A DNA stretch of 64,000 bases, taken from the NCBI RefSeq assembly GCF_026241155.1, contig NZ_JAPFGP010000001.1, forward strand, positions 496,001-560,000, given 5' to 3'. Below the pieces are notes generated by a model. That model made no database searches. It was not told the origin of the DNA and saw only the letters and a program-made list of their open reading frames with translations. Shown piece by piece: positions 37,868-47,211 of the stretch. The stretch is from Paucibacter sp. PLA-PC-4. Lineage in GTDB: Bacteria; Pseudomonadota; Gammaproteobacteria; Burkholderiales; Burkholderiaceae_C. Position 1 is the stretch's first letter. Each line of letters opens with the position of its first letter. The position numbers and the translations under genes were made by a program.

Positions 37868-38833
37868 ATGAAGATGTTGAAGCAAGGTGCAGGCCCCGCA
37901 GGCCGCACGCTGTTGGCCGCCGCAGCCCTGGTGGCCGCAGCTCTGGTGGCCGGTTGCGGCGGTGGCGGTGGGCAAATTGAGCCCTTTGCACCCAAGCGCA
38001 TCATGGCATTTGGCGATGAGGCCAGCGTGATCACGGCTGAAGGTAAGAAGTACACGATCAACGCAGTGGATGCCACCACTAGCGCGCTGCAGTGCGCCAA
38101 CAACCCGATCTGGATCCAGTCCTTGGCTTCGGCTTTCGGCCTGGTGTTCGCTGAGTGCAACCCGACCAATCAGACAACGCCGGCCGGTAAGATCTATGCT
38201 CAGCCCGGCGCGACCGTGGCCGGCCTGAAGGCGCAGCTCGATACCTTCTTTAGCAGCGGTGGCTTCAACAGCAAGGATCTGGTGGCAGTGATGGCCGGCG
38301 CCAACGATGTGCTTGAGCTGTATCGCCAATACCCGCAGCAGGGCGCTGACACGCTGAAGGCCCAGGCACGCGAGCGCGGGCGTGAACTGGCCAGGCAGGT
38401 CAACCGCATCGCCAATGCCGACGGCCGAGTCATCGTCGCGACCCTGCCGGACATGGGCACCACGCCGTTTGCTCTGACCGAGCGGGCCAACAAGCCTGAT
38501 ACCGACCGCGCCAAGCTGCTCAGCGAGCTGACGACCGAGTTCAACACCCAGATGCGCATTACGCTGATCGATGACGGTCGCCTGATCGGCCTGGTGCTGA
38601 TCAACGAAGAGGTGGAGCGCATCGTCCGTTTCAACACCAGCTATGGCTTTGCCAATGTGACCGAGGCGGCCTGCCTGGCCACCGCGCTGGCGCCCGAGTG
38701 CACCAGCAAGACCCTGGTCACCAATGCCAATGGCGACACCTGGCTGTGGGCCACCAGCACCTTGATGAGCCCGGCTGGCCAGTCCCGCCTGGGCTCGCTG
38801 GCGGTGAGCCGCGCGGTCAATAACCCCTTCTGA
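37868..38833 (+). CDS. SGNH/GDSL hydrolase-like lipoprotein with replaced catalytic residues
   Basis: A 321-residue predicted lipoprotein: signal peptide and lipobox VAGC with Cys30, followed by a poly-Gly stretch. The fold-defining SGNH blocks are recognisable: block I IMAFGDEAS (49-51 GDE, where family members have GDS), block II glycine in QPGATVAGL, block III VMAGANDVLE (Asn146). Block V, which normally gives the Asp and His of the triad (fWD..HPT), reads WLWATSTLMSPAGQ and has neither. The nucleophile Ser and the Asp/His are therefore absent at their usual places. The ATG at 37868 follows GGAG; a GTG at 37829 gives a frame without a signal-peptide start. It ends tail to tail with dacB. 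Confidence 0.75.
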   Translation: MKMLKQGAGPAGRTLLAAAALVAAALVAGCGGGGGQIEPFAPKRIMAFGDEASVITAEGKKYTINAVDATTSALQCANNPIWIQSLASAFGLVFAECNPTNQTTPAGKIYAQPGATVAGLKAQLDTFFSSGGFNSKDLVAVMAGANDVLELYRQYPQQGADTLKAQARERGRELARQVNRIANADGRVIVATLPDMGTTPFALTERANKPDTDRAKLLSELTTEFNTQMRITLIDDGRLIGLVLINEEVERIVRFNTSYGFANVTEAACLATALAPECTSKTLVTNANGDTWLWATSTLMSPAGQSRLGSLAVSRAVNNPF

Positions 38834-40261
38834 TCAGGGTTTAGCGGCGCTGCGAGCAAGGTCCTGCACCGTCCACTGGAGCAAGGCGTCGAGTGCGCCG
38901 CGCGCTGCAGACGCGCGCGGGTGGTTGATCAGGGCCACAAGCACATAGCGCCGGCCCGAGTCGGCCAGCACATAGCCGCCCAGCGCCACCACATCGCGCA
39001 GCGAGCCGGTCTTCAGGTGCGCGCGGCCGGCGGCGGTACCGAAGCGGGTGGCCCCGCCGCGCGTCAGCGTGCCGTCGGCACCGGCCACGGGCAGCGAGGC
39101 CATGAACTCCGGCATCACCGGGCTCGCATGGGCCAGTTGCAGCAGCCGCCCCAGTTGTCGGGCGCTCAGGCGCTGCTCACGCGACAGGCCTGATCCGTTC
39201 TCCAGCACAAAGGCCGACTCCCCGATCTTGGCCGCCAGCCACAGGCGCAACCGCTCCTGCGCTGCCGCCGGCGTGGCGCCGGCACCGGCCAGGCTCAGCC
39301 ATAGCATCTCGCTCATCAGATTGGCGCTGTACTTGTTGATGTCGCGCACCACCTCGGCCAGCGGCGGGGATGCAAAGCTGAAGTTCGGTGGCGTGGCGGG
39401 GGCCACACCGGCTCTAACCTCGCCGAGCAAGCCGCCACCCATCTCGCGCCACATAGCAGCGATCAGTCGGGCGTTGTAGCCGGCCGGATCGGCATCGGCC
39501 AACGGCCACGACTGCTCGCCGCAACTGGCAGGGTAGCTGCCGGCAAAGCTCAGCGGCTGCCCGGCCTGCCATTGCAGACGCAACGCGCCGCGCCAGTCGC
39601 CGCAGGCCCCGTCCTTTTGCAGCGGCACGCTGGCGGGCGCGGGCAGCGGCACATCACTGGCGATCCAGGCCAGGCCGCGCGCCGGATCGGGACGAAAGCT
39701 CAGAGTCTGGCTCTTGTAGTTCAGCAGCAGGGCCTCGGGCTGCACATTGCCAGGCCGCCAGGGCTCGCCGTCAAAATCGGCCGGTGTAACCGGGCTAGGT
39801 GCGAAGCCGCTGTTGTCCAGCAGAATATGACCGTGGATCTCGCGCACACCCTGGGCCCGCACCCGCTGCAACAGCAGCCACAGCCGCTCGCGCACCAGCT
39901 TGGGGTCGCCGACGCCCTTAATCACCAGATCGCCTTCCAGCACCCCGGTCTCTGGCCGCAGCCGGCCATGCAGCCAGACCGGGGTCTGCCAGGTCCAGGC
40001 CGGCCCGAGGATTTCGAGTGCCGCCAGCGTGGTGCTCAGCTTCATCAGCGAGGCTGGGTTCATCGCCTGATCGGCCTGCCAGGCCAGGCGTGGCGTGGCG
40101 GTACCGAGCTCCTGGATCCAAATGGCCAGGGCCTCGGGCGGCAACTGAGCCTGGCGCAGTATCTGGCTGACACCGGCCGGCAACGGCACCGGCTGTGCCG
40201 TGGCAAACCCATGGCTGGCCAGCCCCGCAACAAGGCTCAGAACAAGGGGCAGGGCTCGCAT
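38834..40261 (-). CDS. dacB: D-alanyl-D-alanine carboxypeptidase/endopeptidase (PBP4-type)
   Basis: A 475-residue periplasmic peptidase that trims peptidoglycan peptide cross-links (class C low-molecular-weight PBP). It has a signal peptide (ALPLVLSLVAGLASHGFATA), the serine tetrad SLMK (Ser71, Lys74), the SxN motif in KYSANLMSEM, and KTG in HLKTGSLRDVV. The insert between the first and second motifs is the size expected for the PBP4 family. It is head to head with tsaB (32 bases between start codons), so the two probably share a divergent promoter region. Confidence 0.94.
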   Translation of the reverse strand: MRALPLVLSLVAGLASHGFATAQPVPLPAGVSQILRQAQLPPEALAIWIQELGTATPRLAWQADQAMNPASLMKLSTTLAALEILGPAWTWQTPVWLHGRLRPETGVLEGDLVIKGVGDPKLVRERLWLLLQRVRAQGVREIHGHILLDNSGFAPSPVTPADFDGEPWRPGNVQPEALLLNYKSQTLSFRPDPARGLAWIASDVPLPAPASVPLQKDGACGDWRGALRLQWQAGQPLSFAGSYPASCGEQSWPLADADPAGYNARLIAAMWREMGGGLLGEVRAGVAPATPPNFSFASPPLAEVVRDINKYSANLMSEMLWLSLAGAGATPAAAQERLRLWLAAKIGESAFVLENGSGLSREQRLSARQLGRLLQLAHASPVMPEFMASLPVAGADGTLTRGGATRFGTAAGRAHLKTGSLRDVVALGGYVLADSGRRYVLVALINHPRASAARGALDALLQWTVQDLARSAAKP

Positions 40262-40293
40262 GGCGCCGATGATCGCACGGCTACACTTGCCGC

Positions 40294-40995
40294 ATGACTG
40301 TGTTGCTGGCCCTGGATAGTTCGACCGAAAGTATGGCGCTGGCCCTGTCCGGCCCGCAAGGATCCTGGTACTTCGAGTGTGCCGGTGGTGCCCAGGCCTC
40401 GGCGCGCCTGGTGCCCGAGCTGATGGCTCTGCTGACCGGAGCCGGCCTTCGCCTGGCCGACGTCGATGCGATCGCTTTTGGCAGCGGCCCGGGCGCCTTT
40501 ACCGGCCTGCGCACCGCTTGCGCGGTGGCACAAGGCCTGGCGTTCGGCGCGTCCAAGCCGGTGCTTTCGCTGGACAGCCTGATGCTGGTGGCCGAGGACG
40601 CCCGCCAGCAAGCCGGCGGCACGCTGGACCGGGTCTGGGTCGCGATGGACGCCCGCATGGGCGAGATCTATGCGGGTGCCTACGCGCACGATGGCCGACA
40701 TTGGCGCGTCGAGAGCGCGCCGGCGCTCTACAGCCCGGCTGCGCTGCTGGCCCAGTGGCGCGAGCCGCCGGCGACCCTGTGCGGCAGTGCGATCGCGGTC
40801 TTTCCCGAGTTGCAGGGCCTGGCCGCGCAAGAGTGGCCGCAGAGCCGCTCGCGTGCGCAGGCGCTGCCGGCGCTGGCCGAGCAGGCATGGGCCCAGGGGC
40901 CGCTGCTGGACCCTGCCGAGGCGATGCCGGTCTATGTGCGTGACAAGGTGGCGCAAACCACCGAGGAGCGCCTAGCTGCTCGTGCCGCATCATGA
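40294..40995 (+). CDS. tsaB: tRNA threonylcarbamoyladenosine biosynthesis protein TsaB
   Basis: A 233-residue ASKHA-fold protein that, with TsaD and TsaE, transfers threonylcarbamoyl to A37 of tRNAs. It begins MTVLLALDSSTESMALALSG and has the FGSGPGAFTGLRTACAVAQG motif, VWVAMDARMGEIYAG and a helical C-terminus. The ATGA overlap with the next gene (rimI) indicates translational coupling, an arrangement common in proteobacteria. It faces dacB divergently. The Sua5-type synthase is encoded about 3 kb upstream. Confidence 0.95.
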   Translation: MTVLLALDSSTESMALALSGPQGSWYFECAGGAQASARLVPELMALLTGAGLRLADVDAIAFGSGPGAFTGLRTACAVAQGLAFGASKPVLSLDSLMLVAEDARQQAGGTLDRVWVAMDARMGEIYAGAYAHDGRHWRVESAPALYSPAALLAQWREPPATLCGSAIAVFPELQGLAAQEWPQSRSRAQALPALAEQAWAQGPLLDPAEAMPVYVRDKVAQTTEERLAARAAS

Positions 40996-41483
40996 TGCGG
41001 GGTGAAGTCATGCGCCCGGTGAGCTGCTGCTTGCATGCGATGCAGGCCGGCGATGTCGAGGCGGTGTTGGCCATAGAGCAACGTGCCTATGAGTTCCCCT
41101 GGTCGCGCGGTAATTTCATTGACTCGCTGTCGGCCTGCTATCTGGCCCAGGTGCTGCGTTCTGCCGACGGCACCCTGCTGGGCTATTTCCTTGCGATGCA
41201 GGGGGTTGCTGAGCTGCATTTGCTCAATATCACCGTGTTGCCCGAGTGCCAGGGCCAGGGCCTGGCCCGCCTGATGCTGGACGCCTTGCAAACGCTGGCT
41301 CGCGCGCACGGCTGCGAGCAGATCTGGCTGGAGGTGCGGCAGGGCAACGAGCGGGCGCGGCGTGTCTATGCCCGTTACGGTTTCGCGGAGGTCGGTCTGC
41401 GCCGCGCTTACTACCCGGCCGCCGAAGGCCGGCGTGAGGACGCTGTGCTGATGAGCTTGCGGCTGGCGGAGAGCGCGGCATGA
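40992..41483 (+). CDS. rimI: Ribosomal protein-alanine N-acetyltransferase-like GNAT protein RimI
   Basis: A 163-residue GNAT acetyltransferase. The acetyl-CoA motif ECQGQGLARLMLDALQTLAR matches QxxGxG/A, preceded by LHLLNITVLP, and the C-terminal WLEVRQGNERARRVYARYGF ends the domain. RimI acetylates the N-terminal alanine of ribosomal protein S18 in E. coli. The first ATG at 40992 overlaps the tsaB stop; later starts at 40995 or 41010 are possible. Its stop overlaps the uracil glycosylase start by four bases. Confidence 0.93.
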   Translation: MMRGEVMRPVSCCLHAMQAGDVEAVLAIEQRAYEFPWSRGNFIDSLSACYLAQVLRSADGTLLGYFLAMQGVAELHLLNITVLPECQGQGLARLMLDALQTLARAHGCEQIWLEVRQGNERARRVYARYGFAEVGLRRAYYPAAEGRREDAVLMSLRLAESAA

Positions 41484-42310
41484 GCTGGAGCGAACGTCAG
41501 CAGGCGATGCTGGAGGCCATGGGGCTGCGCGTCTGGACGGCGCTGCCAGCCCCCGACCACGAGCCGTTGGCGACCGAGCCGCCGCTGCTGGCCAAGGTCG
41601 AAGCGCCAGCTTCGGCGCCGGAGCCGGCGCCGGCTCCGGTCCGTGTCGCCAGTGTTTTGCCGCAAATCTTGGTGCCTGCGCAGCCTCGAGCGGCCGAGCC
41701 GCCTCGGGTGCCGGCAGCGGCGGCGGGCGCGGTGGCCGCCATGGATTGGACGCAGCTGCGCGAGGCCGTGGCCGGCTGCCGCGCCTGCGGACTTTGCGAA
41801 GGACGCAAGCACACGGTCTTCGGCGTCGGCCACGAACGCGCGCACTGGATGGTGGTCGGCGAAGCGCCAGGCGAGCAGGAGGACCTGCAGGGCGAGCCCT
41901 TTGTCGGCCAGGCCGGCAAGCTGCTGGACAGCATGTTGCGCGCCATCGGCCTTACGCGCGCCGACGGGCCGCCCGAAAAGCAGGTCTTTATCGCCAACAC
42001 CTTGAAGTGCCGACCGCCGCGCAACCGCAATCCCGAGCCCGAGGAACTGGCGCAGTGTGAGCCCTATCTGAACCGTCAGATTGCGCTGGTGCAGCCGCGC
42101 ATCATCCTGGCGATGGGACGCTTTGCCGTGCAGTCGTTGCTGCGCAGCGCGGAGCCGATCGGCCGGCTGCGTGGGCGGGTGCACGAGTACCAGGGCGTGC
42201 CGCTGATCGTCACGTACCACCCGGCCTATCTGCTGCGTAATCTGGTTGACAAGGCCAGGGCCTGGGAAGATTTGTGTCTGGCCATGGACGTTCTTCAGCG
42301 CAAGACCTGA
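41480..42310 (+). CDS. Family 4 uracil-DNA glycosylase (iron-sulfur) with a Pro/Ala-rich N-terminal linker
   Basis: A 276-residue enzyme that removes uracil from DNA. The catalytic domain starts near residue 90 with CRACGLCEGRKHTVFGVG and a later pair of cysteines (LKCRPPRN, ELAQCEPYL) that hold a [4Fe-4S] cluster. Motif GEAPGEQEDLQGEPFVGQAG activates water and VTYHPAYLLRN carries the conserved histidine. The first 90 residues are a disordered Ala/Pro/Val-rich segment containing PASAPEPAPAPVR that is not part of the fold. The gene is coupled to rimI by ATGA overlap, a conserved tsaB-rimI-UDG order in related Burkholderiales. Confidence 0.92.
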   Translation: MSWSERQQAMLEAMGLRVWTALPAPDHEPLATEPPLLAKVEAPASAPEPAPAPVRVASVLPQILVPAQPRAAEPPRVPAAAAGAVAAMDWTQLREAVAGCRACGLCEGRKHTVFGVGHERAHWMVVGEAPGEQEDLQGEPFVGQAGKLLDSMLRAIGLTRADGPPEKQVFIANTLKCRPPRNRNPEPEELAQCEPYLNRQIALVQPRIILAMGRFAVQSLLRSAEPIGRLRGRVHEYQGVPLIVTYHPAYLLRNLVDKARAWEDLCLAMDVLQRKT

Positions 42311-42346
42311 CCCCTGGGTTATAAAACAAGGGCCACGAGGAGACGC

Positions 42347-44722
42347 ATGAAGCCCGCCGACGCTGCCATCGACGAGTCCGCCTGGGCAAGCTGGGAGCGG
42401 CTGCCATGCCCCTTGGCCGTGGTCGATGTGCATGGCCGGTTGGTCGGGGCCAACGGGCTGTTCGCCGGTCTGGGGACGTCGGCGGGCTGGGACTGGCTGG
42501 ATGTCGAGTCGCGCGATGAGCTTCAGCTAGCCTGGCAGCGCGCATCCGATTTCGAGCTGGAGCTGGCGCGCGCGCCGGGCCCTGGCTGGCTGGTCTGCCG
42601 CTCGCGCTGGGATGCCGTGCTGCAAGCCCATATCAGCGTCTGGCAGGACCTGCTCAGCAGCAAGGCGGCCGAGCAGGCGGCGCAACTGCGGCTGCTGGCC
42701 GACCATGTGCCGGCGCTGATTGCTCTGTATGACGCGATTACCCATCGCTGCCTGTTTGCCAACCGTGAATACGCCCATGCCTTTGGCTTTACCGAGCGCT
42801 CGGTGCTGGGCTTGACATTTGCCGAGGTGATAGGCCCGGAGGCGGCCGAGCGCATCAAACCCTATGTGGAGCGGGTGCTGCGCGACAGGCAGCCGGCCCA
42901 GTACGAGCGCCAGCTGCTGGGTCCGGATGGCCGACCGCGCTGGATCGAAGTGCAACTGATTCCGCATCTGGACGCGCAGGGCAATTCGTTGGCCAGCTTT
43001 GTGCAGATTCTTGACATCACCAAGTTCCGGCTGGCCGAGGCGGCGGTGCGCGAATCCGAGGCACGGCTGGACAAGTTCATGCAGGCCTCGGTCGAGGGCA
43101 TCCTGTTCCACCGCGACGGCATCATCACCGATGCCAATCCACCGCTGTGTGATCTGGTCGGCTACAGACTGGAGGACATGGTCGGCCGGCCGGCGCTGGA
43201 CTTCGTTGCACCACAGGAGCTGCACAAAGTTCGTCAGGTCATGAGCCAGGGCCAGGAGCTGCGTTACGAAAGCACGGTGCTGCACCGGGACGGCACGCCG
43301 ATCCCGGTCGAGTTCATCGTGCGGACCCTGCTGTGCCAGGGCGAGCACCTGCGCATGGCCATCGTGCGCGATATCCGCGCGCAGCTGGCGGCGCAGTCGC
43401 GCATTCACCATCTGGCCCATCACGACAATCTCACCGGCCTGCTCAACCGCGTCGCCTTCATGGAGAGACTGGTGCCGGCGATGCAGCGCGCCGAACGCGG
43501 CGGTCAGCGCCTGGCTCTGCTGTTCATCGACCTGGATAATTTCAAGCGCGTCAACGATTCGCTGGGCCATCTGCAAGGCGACAAGGTGCTGGTGACGGTG
43601 GCCCAGCGCATCTGCGACTGCCTGCGCGCCAGCGATTTGGTAGCGCGCTTCGGCGGCGACGAGTTCGTCGTGCTGCTGGACGATATCCATCAGCGCGACG
43701 ACGTGCTGGTGGTGTTGATGGCCCTGCTGTCGGTGGTCGAGGTGCCGGTCAGCGTCAATGGGCGCGACCTCTTCGTGACGCCTTCGATCGGCATCGCCGT
43801 CTACCCCGAGCATGGCGACAGTGCCGAGGAGCTGATCCAGCATGCCGATACCGCGATGTACCTGGCCAAGTCCGATGGCCGGGCCAGCTATCGCTATTTC
43901 GAGCCGGCGATGGCTGCACGTGCCTATGCCGATCTGGTACTGGAGAGCGAGCTCAGCGAGGGCCTGGCGCGCGGCGAGTTCCGGCTGCACTACCAGCCCC
44001 AGGTCGATGCGCGCGACGGCCGCCTGGTTGGCGCCGAGGCCTTGCTGCGCTGGCAGCATCCACAGCGCGGCCTGCTGAGCCCGGACGCCTTCATCGGCGT
44101 GGCCGAGCGGCACCGGCTGATGGTCCCGTTGGGCGAGTGGGTGATGCGCGAGGCAGCCAGGCAGTCGCGGCTATGGCACGAAAGCGGGGTGGCCGCGGTG
44201 CCGATTGCGGTCAATCTCTCGGCCATGCAGTTCCGGCTCGAGCGTTTTGCCGATACCGTGCGCCAGGTGCTGGCCGAGGTCGGTGTGCCGGGCGCATGGC
44301 TGGAGCTGGAGCTGACCGAGCGCATGCTGATGGACGATGTCGGCACGGCCCCGGCCACGTTGACCGCACTGCGGGCGCTGGGCTTGTCGATCTCGGTCGA
44401 CGATTTCGGCACCGGCTATACCTCACTGGCCCATCTGACCCAGCTGCCGCTGGACAAGCTCAAGATCGACCAGGGCTTTGTCGCCAAGCTGCCCGATGAT
44501 GCTGGTGCGCTGGCCATCACCCGCGCTATCGTGCAGATGGCCCAGGGCTTGGGCCTGCGCGTTGGCGCCGAGGGCGTGCGCAGCCGCGCGCAATGGCAGC
44601 TGCTGGCGGACTGGGGCTGCGACGACCTGCAGGGCGAGTTGATCGCCGCTTCGATGTCGGCCGATCAGTTCGAGGCCTGGCTGCACAGCCGCCATGGCGC
44701 CTTTCCTACAATGGCGCAATGA
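42347..44722 (+). CDS. PAS-PAS-GGDEF-EAL cyclic-di-GMP signalling protein
   Basis: A 791-residue cytoplasmic protein: an N-terminal part (1-105), two PAS domains (about 105 to 235 and 235 to 355), then GGDEF with RASDLVARFGGDEF (GGDEF near residue 436; the RxxD inhibitory site is present) and EAL with AEALLRWQHP near residue 564. The EAL half keeps the metal and catalytic residues in NLSAMQF, LELELTERML, DDFGTGYTSL, KLKIDQGF and GAEGV. Both halves therefore look catalytically competent. No membrane segment was found. A start at 42347 follows GAGGAG. The stop overlaps the next gene as ATGA. Confidence 0.95.
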   Translation: MKPADAAIDESAWASWERLPCPLAVVDVHGRLVGANGLFAGLGTSAGWDWLDVESRDELQLAWQRASDFELELARAPGPGWLVCRSRWDAVLQAHISVWQDLLSSKAAEQAAQLRLLADHVPALIALYDAITHRCLFANREYAHAFGFTERSVLGLTFAEVIGPEAAERIKPYVERVLRDRQPAQYERQLLGPDGRPRWIEVQLIPHLDAQGNSLASFVQILDITKFRLAEAAVRESEARLDKFMQASVEGILFHRDGIITDANPPLCDLVGYRLEDMVGRPALDFVAPQELHKVRQVMSQGQELRYESTVLHRDGTPIPVEFIVRTLLCQGEHLRMAIVRDIRAQLAAQSRIHHLAHHDNLTGLLNRVAFMERLVPAMQRAERGGQRLALLFIDLDNFKRVNDSLGHLQGDKVLVTVAQRICDCLRASDLVARFGGDEFVVLLDDIHQRDDVLVVLMALLSVVEVPVSVNGRDLFVTPSIGIAVYPEHGDSAEELIQHADTAMYLAKSDGRASYRYFEPAMAARAYADLVLESELSEGLARGEFRLHYQPQVDARDGRLVGAEALLRWQHPQRGLLSPDAFIGVAERHRLMVPLGEWVMREAARQSRLWHESGVAAVPIAVNLSAMQFRLERFADTVRQVLAEVGVPGAWLELELTERMLMDDVGTAPATLTALRALGLSISVDDFGTGYTSLAHLTQLPLDKLKIDQGFVAKLPDDAGALAITRAIVQMAQGLGLRVGAEGVRSRAQWQLLADWGCDDLQGELIAASMSADQFEAWLHSRHGAFPTMAQ

Positions 44723-45831
44723 CAGCGCATGAAGGCACGCCCACCCCTTTGCAGACTCTGATTCGCGAGGCCATCGCAGAGGCCGGCGGCTGGCTGGGCT
44801 TCGACGACTTCATGGCCCTAGCCCTGTATGCGCCGGGCCTGGGTTATTACAGCGGCGCGCGGCAGAAGTTCGGCGCGATGCCCGCCGACGGTTCCGACTT
44901 CGTCACCGCGCCAGAGCTGTCGCCCTTGTTCGGCCGGGCGCTGGCCGTGCAGCTCGATCAAGCGCTGACCGCCACTGCCACCGACACCGTGTACGAGTTC
45001 GGCGCCGGCAGCGGCGTGCTGGCGGCGCAACTGCTGCAGGCTTTGGGCGACCGCGTGGCGCGCTACTGCATCGTCGACCTGTCCGGCTCGCTGCGTGCGC
45101 GCCAGGCCCAACGCCTGGTTGCCTGGGGTGATAAGGTGCAGTGGTTGGACGCGCTGCCCGAGCGCTTTACCGGTGTGGTGGTCGGCAACGAGGTGCTGGA
45201 CGCGATGCCGGTGCAGCTGATGCGCTTCGATGGTCAGCAGTGGCTGGAGCGCGGCGTGGTGGCGTTGGACGGTCCGGCGGGGCCAGGTTTTGCCTGGGGC
45301 GAACGCGAAACCGGGCTAAGCCTTCCGGCCGAGTTGGCCAACGACCCTTATCCCGAAGCCTATCTGACCGAGTTGCATCTACAGGCCGAGGGCTTTGTGC
45401 GCACGCTGGCCGCCGGTCTGCAGCGCGGCGCTATCTTTCTGATCGATTACGGCTTTCCTGAGCGCGAGTACTACCACCCGCAGCGTGCCGGCGGCACAGT
45501 GATGTGCCATCACCAGCACCGCGTCGATGCCGATCCGCTGGCCCTGGTCGGCGAGAAGGACATCACCGCCCATGTGAACTTTACCGGAATCGCACTGGCC
45601 GGGCAGGACGCCGGCCTGACCGTGCTGGGCTACACCAGCCAGGCCAACTTCCTGATCAACTGCGGTCTGACCGAGCTGCTCTGCGAGGCCGACCTGGCCG
45701 GTCGCGCGATGGCGCACCGGCTGATTGCCGAGCATGAGATGGGCGAGCTGTTCAAGGTGATCGGCTTGGTCGCCGGCGAGAGCTTCGAGGCCCTCGGCTT
45801 CGCGGCGGGCGACCGCTCGCACATGCTCTGA
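44719..45831 (+). CDS. SAM-dependent methyltransferase, MidA/NDUFAF7 family
   Basis: A 370-residue class I methyltransferase of the DUF185 (MidA) family. It has GFDDFMALALYAPGLGYYSG at the N-terminus, APELSPLFGRALAVQL, the SAM-binding VYEFGAGSGVLAAQLLQAL, GVVVGNEVLDAMPVQLM and FLIDYGFPEREYYHP. In eukaryotic mitochondria the relative NDUFAF7 methylates an arginine of complex I; the bacterial substrate is not known. The ATG at 44719 overlaps the stop of the GGDEF-EAL gene, so they are co-translated, although no functional link is known. Confidence 0.9.
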   Translation: MTAHEGTPTPLQTLIREAIAEAGGWLGFDDFMALALYAPGLGYYSGARQKFGAMPADGSDFVTAPELSPLFGRALAVQLDQALTATATDTVYEFGAGSGVLAAQLLQALGDRVARYCIVDLSGSLRARQAQRLVAWGDKVQWLDALPERFTGVVVGNEVLDAMPVQLMRFDGQQWLERGVVALDGPAGPGFAWGERETGLSLPAELANDPYPEAYLTELHLQAEGFVRTLAAGLQRGAIFLIDYGFPEREYYHPQRAGGTVMCHHQHRVDADPLALVGEKDITAHVNFTGIALAGQDAGLTVLGYTSQANFLINCGLTELLCEADLAGRAMAHRLIAEHEMGELFKVIGLVAGESFEALGFAAGDRSHML

Positions 45832-45844
45832 GCCAAGGCCCGCC

Positions 45845-47071
45845 TCAGGGCTGGGTCAGTGATTGCAGCGCCTGCAGACGAGCGGCCTGCACCGCGCGGC
45901 CGATCGCCGGCCCTGTCTTGCCGGCGGCCAGTGCGGCGGCACTGACCGCGCCCAGATCGAGGGCCAGAAGCGTGAGCAGATCGCGCTGCAGCAGCGGCCG
46001 TTGCGGGTAGGGTCGGTCCTCCAGCCCAAGCCGACCCCGCGCATCGCACTCGCAGGCCAGCAGCATCTGCTCGAAGCGCTCGGGCCGGCGCCAGGCATCG
46101 CAGCGCTCCAGCAGGCGAAGCCTTGCCTCGGGGCCAAAGCCCAAGGCTTGGTGCACATGAGTGTGTTCGCGGGCCATCAGTTCCGCCAGTTCGCGGCAGT
46201 CGGTCGGCACCCGCCAGCGCTCGCTCAAGGCGCGTGCCAGTGGCACGCCGCGGCCTTCGTGGCCGATATGGCGGGGCAGGGCCTCGGCGGGGGTCAGCCC
46301 CTTGCCCAGATCATGGCAGAGGCTGGCATAGCGCACCGGCAGCGGCGTCGCAAGCCGGGCGCAGGTGTCGAGCACCATCAGCAGATGCACGCCAGTATCG
46401 ATCTCCGGGTGATGGGCCTCGGGCTGCGGCACGCCGAACAGTCGCTCGATCTCGGGTGCCAGCCGCACCAACGCGCCGGCCTCGCGCAGCACCACCAGCA
46501 TGCGCGAGGGCTTGTCTTCCATCAGTCCGCGCGAGAGTTCCTGCCAGACCCGCTCGGCCACCAGCGCATCGACCTCGCCGGCCGTCACCATGCGGCGCAT
46601 CAGCGCCATGGTTTGCGGCGCCACGCTGAAGTCGGGAAAGCGCGCCGCAAAGCGCGCCAGCCGCAGGATACGCACGGGGTCCTCGGCAAAAGCCTCGGAC
46701 ACATGGCGCAGCACCTTGTCGGCCAAGTCTTGCCGGCCGCCATACGGGTCTACGAGGGTGCCGGCCTGGTCCTCGGCCATCGCATTGATCGTCAGATCAC
46801 GCCGTGCCAAGTCTTGCTCCAACGTGACGTCGGGTGCGGCATGGAAGGCGAAGCCGTGATAGCCGGGCGCGGTCTTACGTTCGGTGCGAGCCAGCGCGTA
46901 TTCCTGATGGGTCTGGGGATGCAAAAACACCGGGAAGTCGCGACCTACCTGCAGATATCCCTGGTCCAACATCTGGGCAGGGCTGGCGCCAACCACGACC
47001 CAGTCGATGTCCGAGACTGGGCGACCCAGCAGGGCGTCGCGCACCGCGCCGCCGACACGATAAGTTTTCAT
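45845..47071 (-). CDS. cca: Multifunctional CCA tRNA nucleotidyltransferase with HD domain
   Basis: A 408-residue class II CCA-adding enzyme that builds or repairs tRNA 3' ends. It has the nucleotidyltransferase motif [20 protein letters not shown], the [20 protein letters not shown] and [15 protein letters not shown] segments, and a C-terminal HD domain ([14 protein letters not shown], then GHEGRG) with phosphodiesterase/phosphatase-type residues as in E. coli. It stands alone; the 3' end is 14 bases from the methyltransferase gene, tail to tail. Confidence 0.95.
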   Translation of the reverse strand: MKTYRVGGAVRDALLGRPVSDIDWVVVGASPAQMLDQGYLQVGRDFPVFLHPQTHQEYALARTERKTAPGYHGFAFHAAPDVTLEQDLARRDLTINAMAEDQAGTLVDPYGGRQDLADKVLRHVSEAFAEDPVRILRLARFAARFPDFSVAPQTMALMRRMVTAGEVDALVAERVWQELSRGLMEDKPSRMLVVLREAGALVRLAPEIERLFGVPQPEAHHPEIDTGVHLLMVLDTCARLATPLPVRYASLCHDLGKGLTPAEALPRHIGHEGRGVPLARALSERWRVPTDCRELAELMAREHTHVHQALGFGPEARLRLLERCDAWRRPERFEQMLLACECDARGRLGLEDRPYPQRPLLQRDLLTLLALDLGAVSAAALAAGKTGPAIGRAVQAARLQALQSLTQP

Positions 47072-47211
47072 TCGTCCATCTTAGGTCGACGCCTGCCCCC
47101 CGCGAAAAGGGGGTTCAATTTAGGGGGGTGGCCGGCTACATTCGTGCACGAGACCTAGGGGGATTCCCTGGGTTGCGAGGCCGTCAGGCCCAAGAACATT
47201 CAGAGGGATTC

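Noticed and set aside
42527-44113. Long minus-strand frame of 528 codons antisense to the GGDEF-EAL gene
   Set aside because: Composition of a shadow frame; the plus-strand frame contains all domain motifs.
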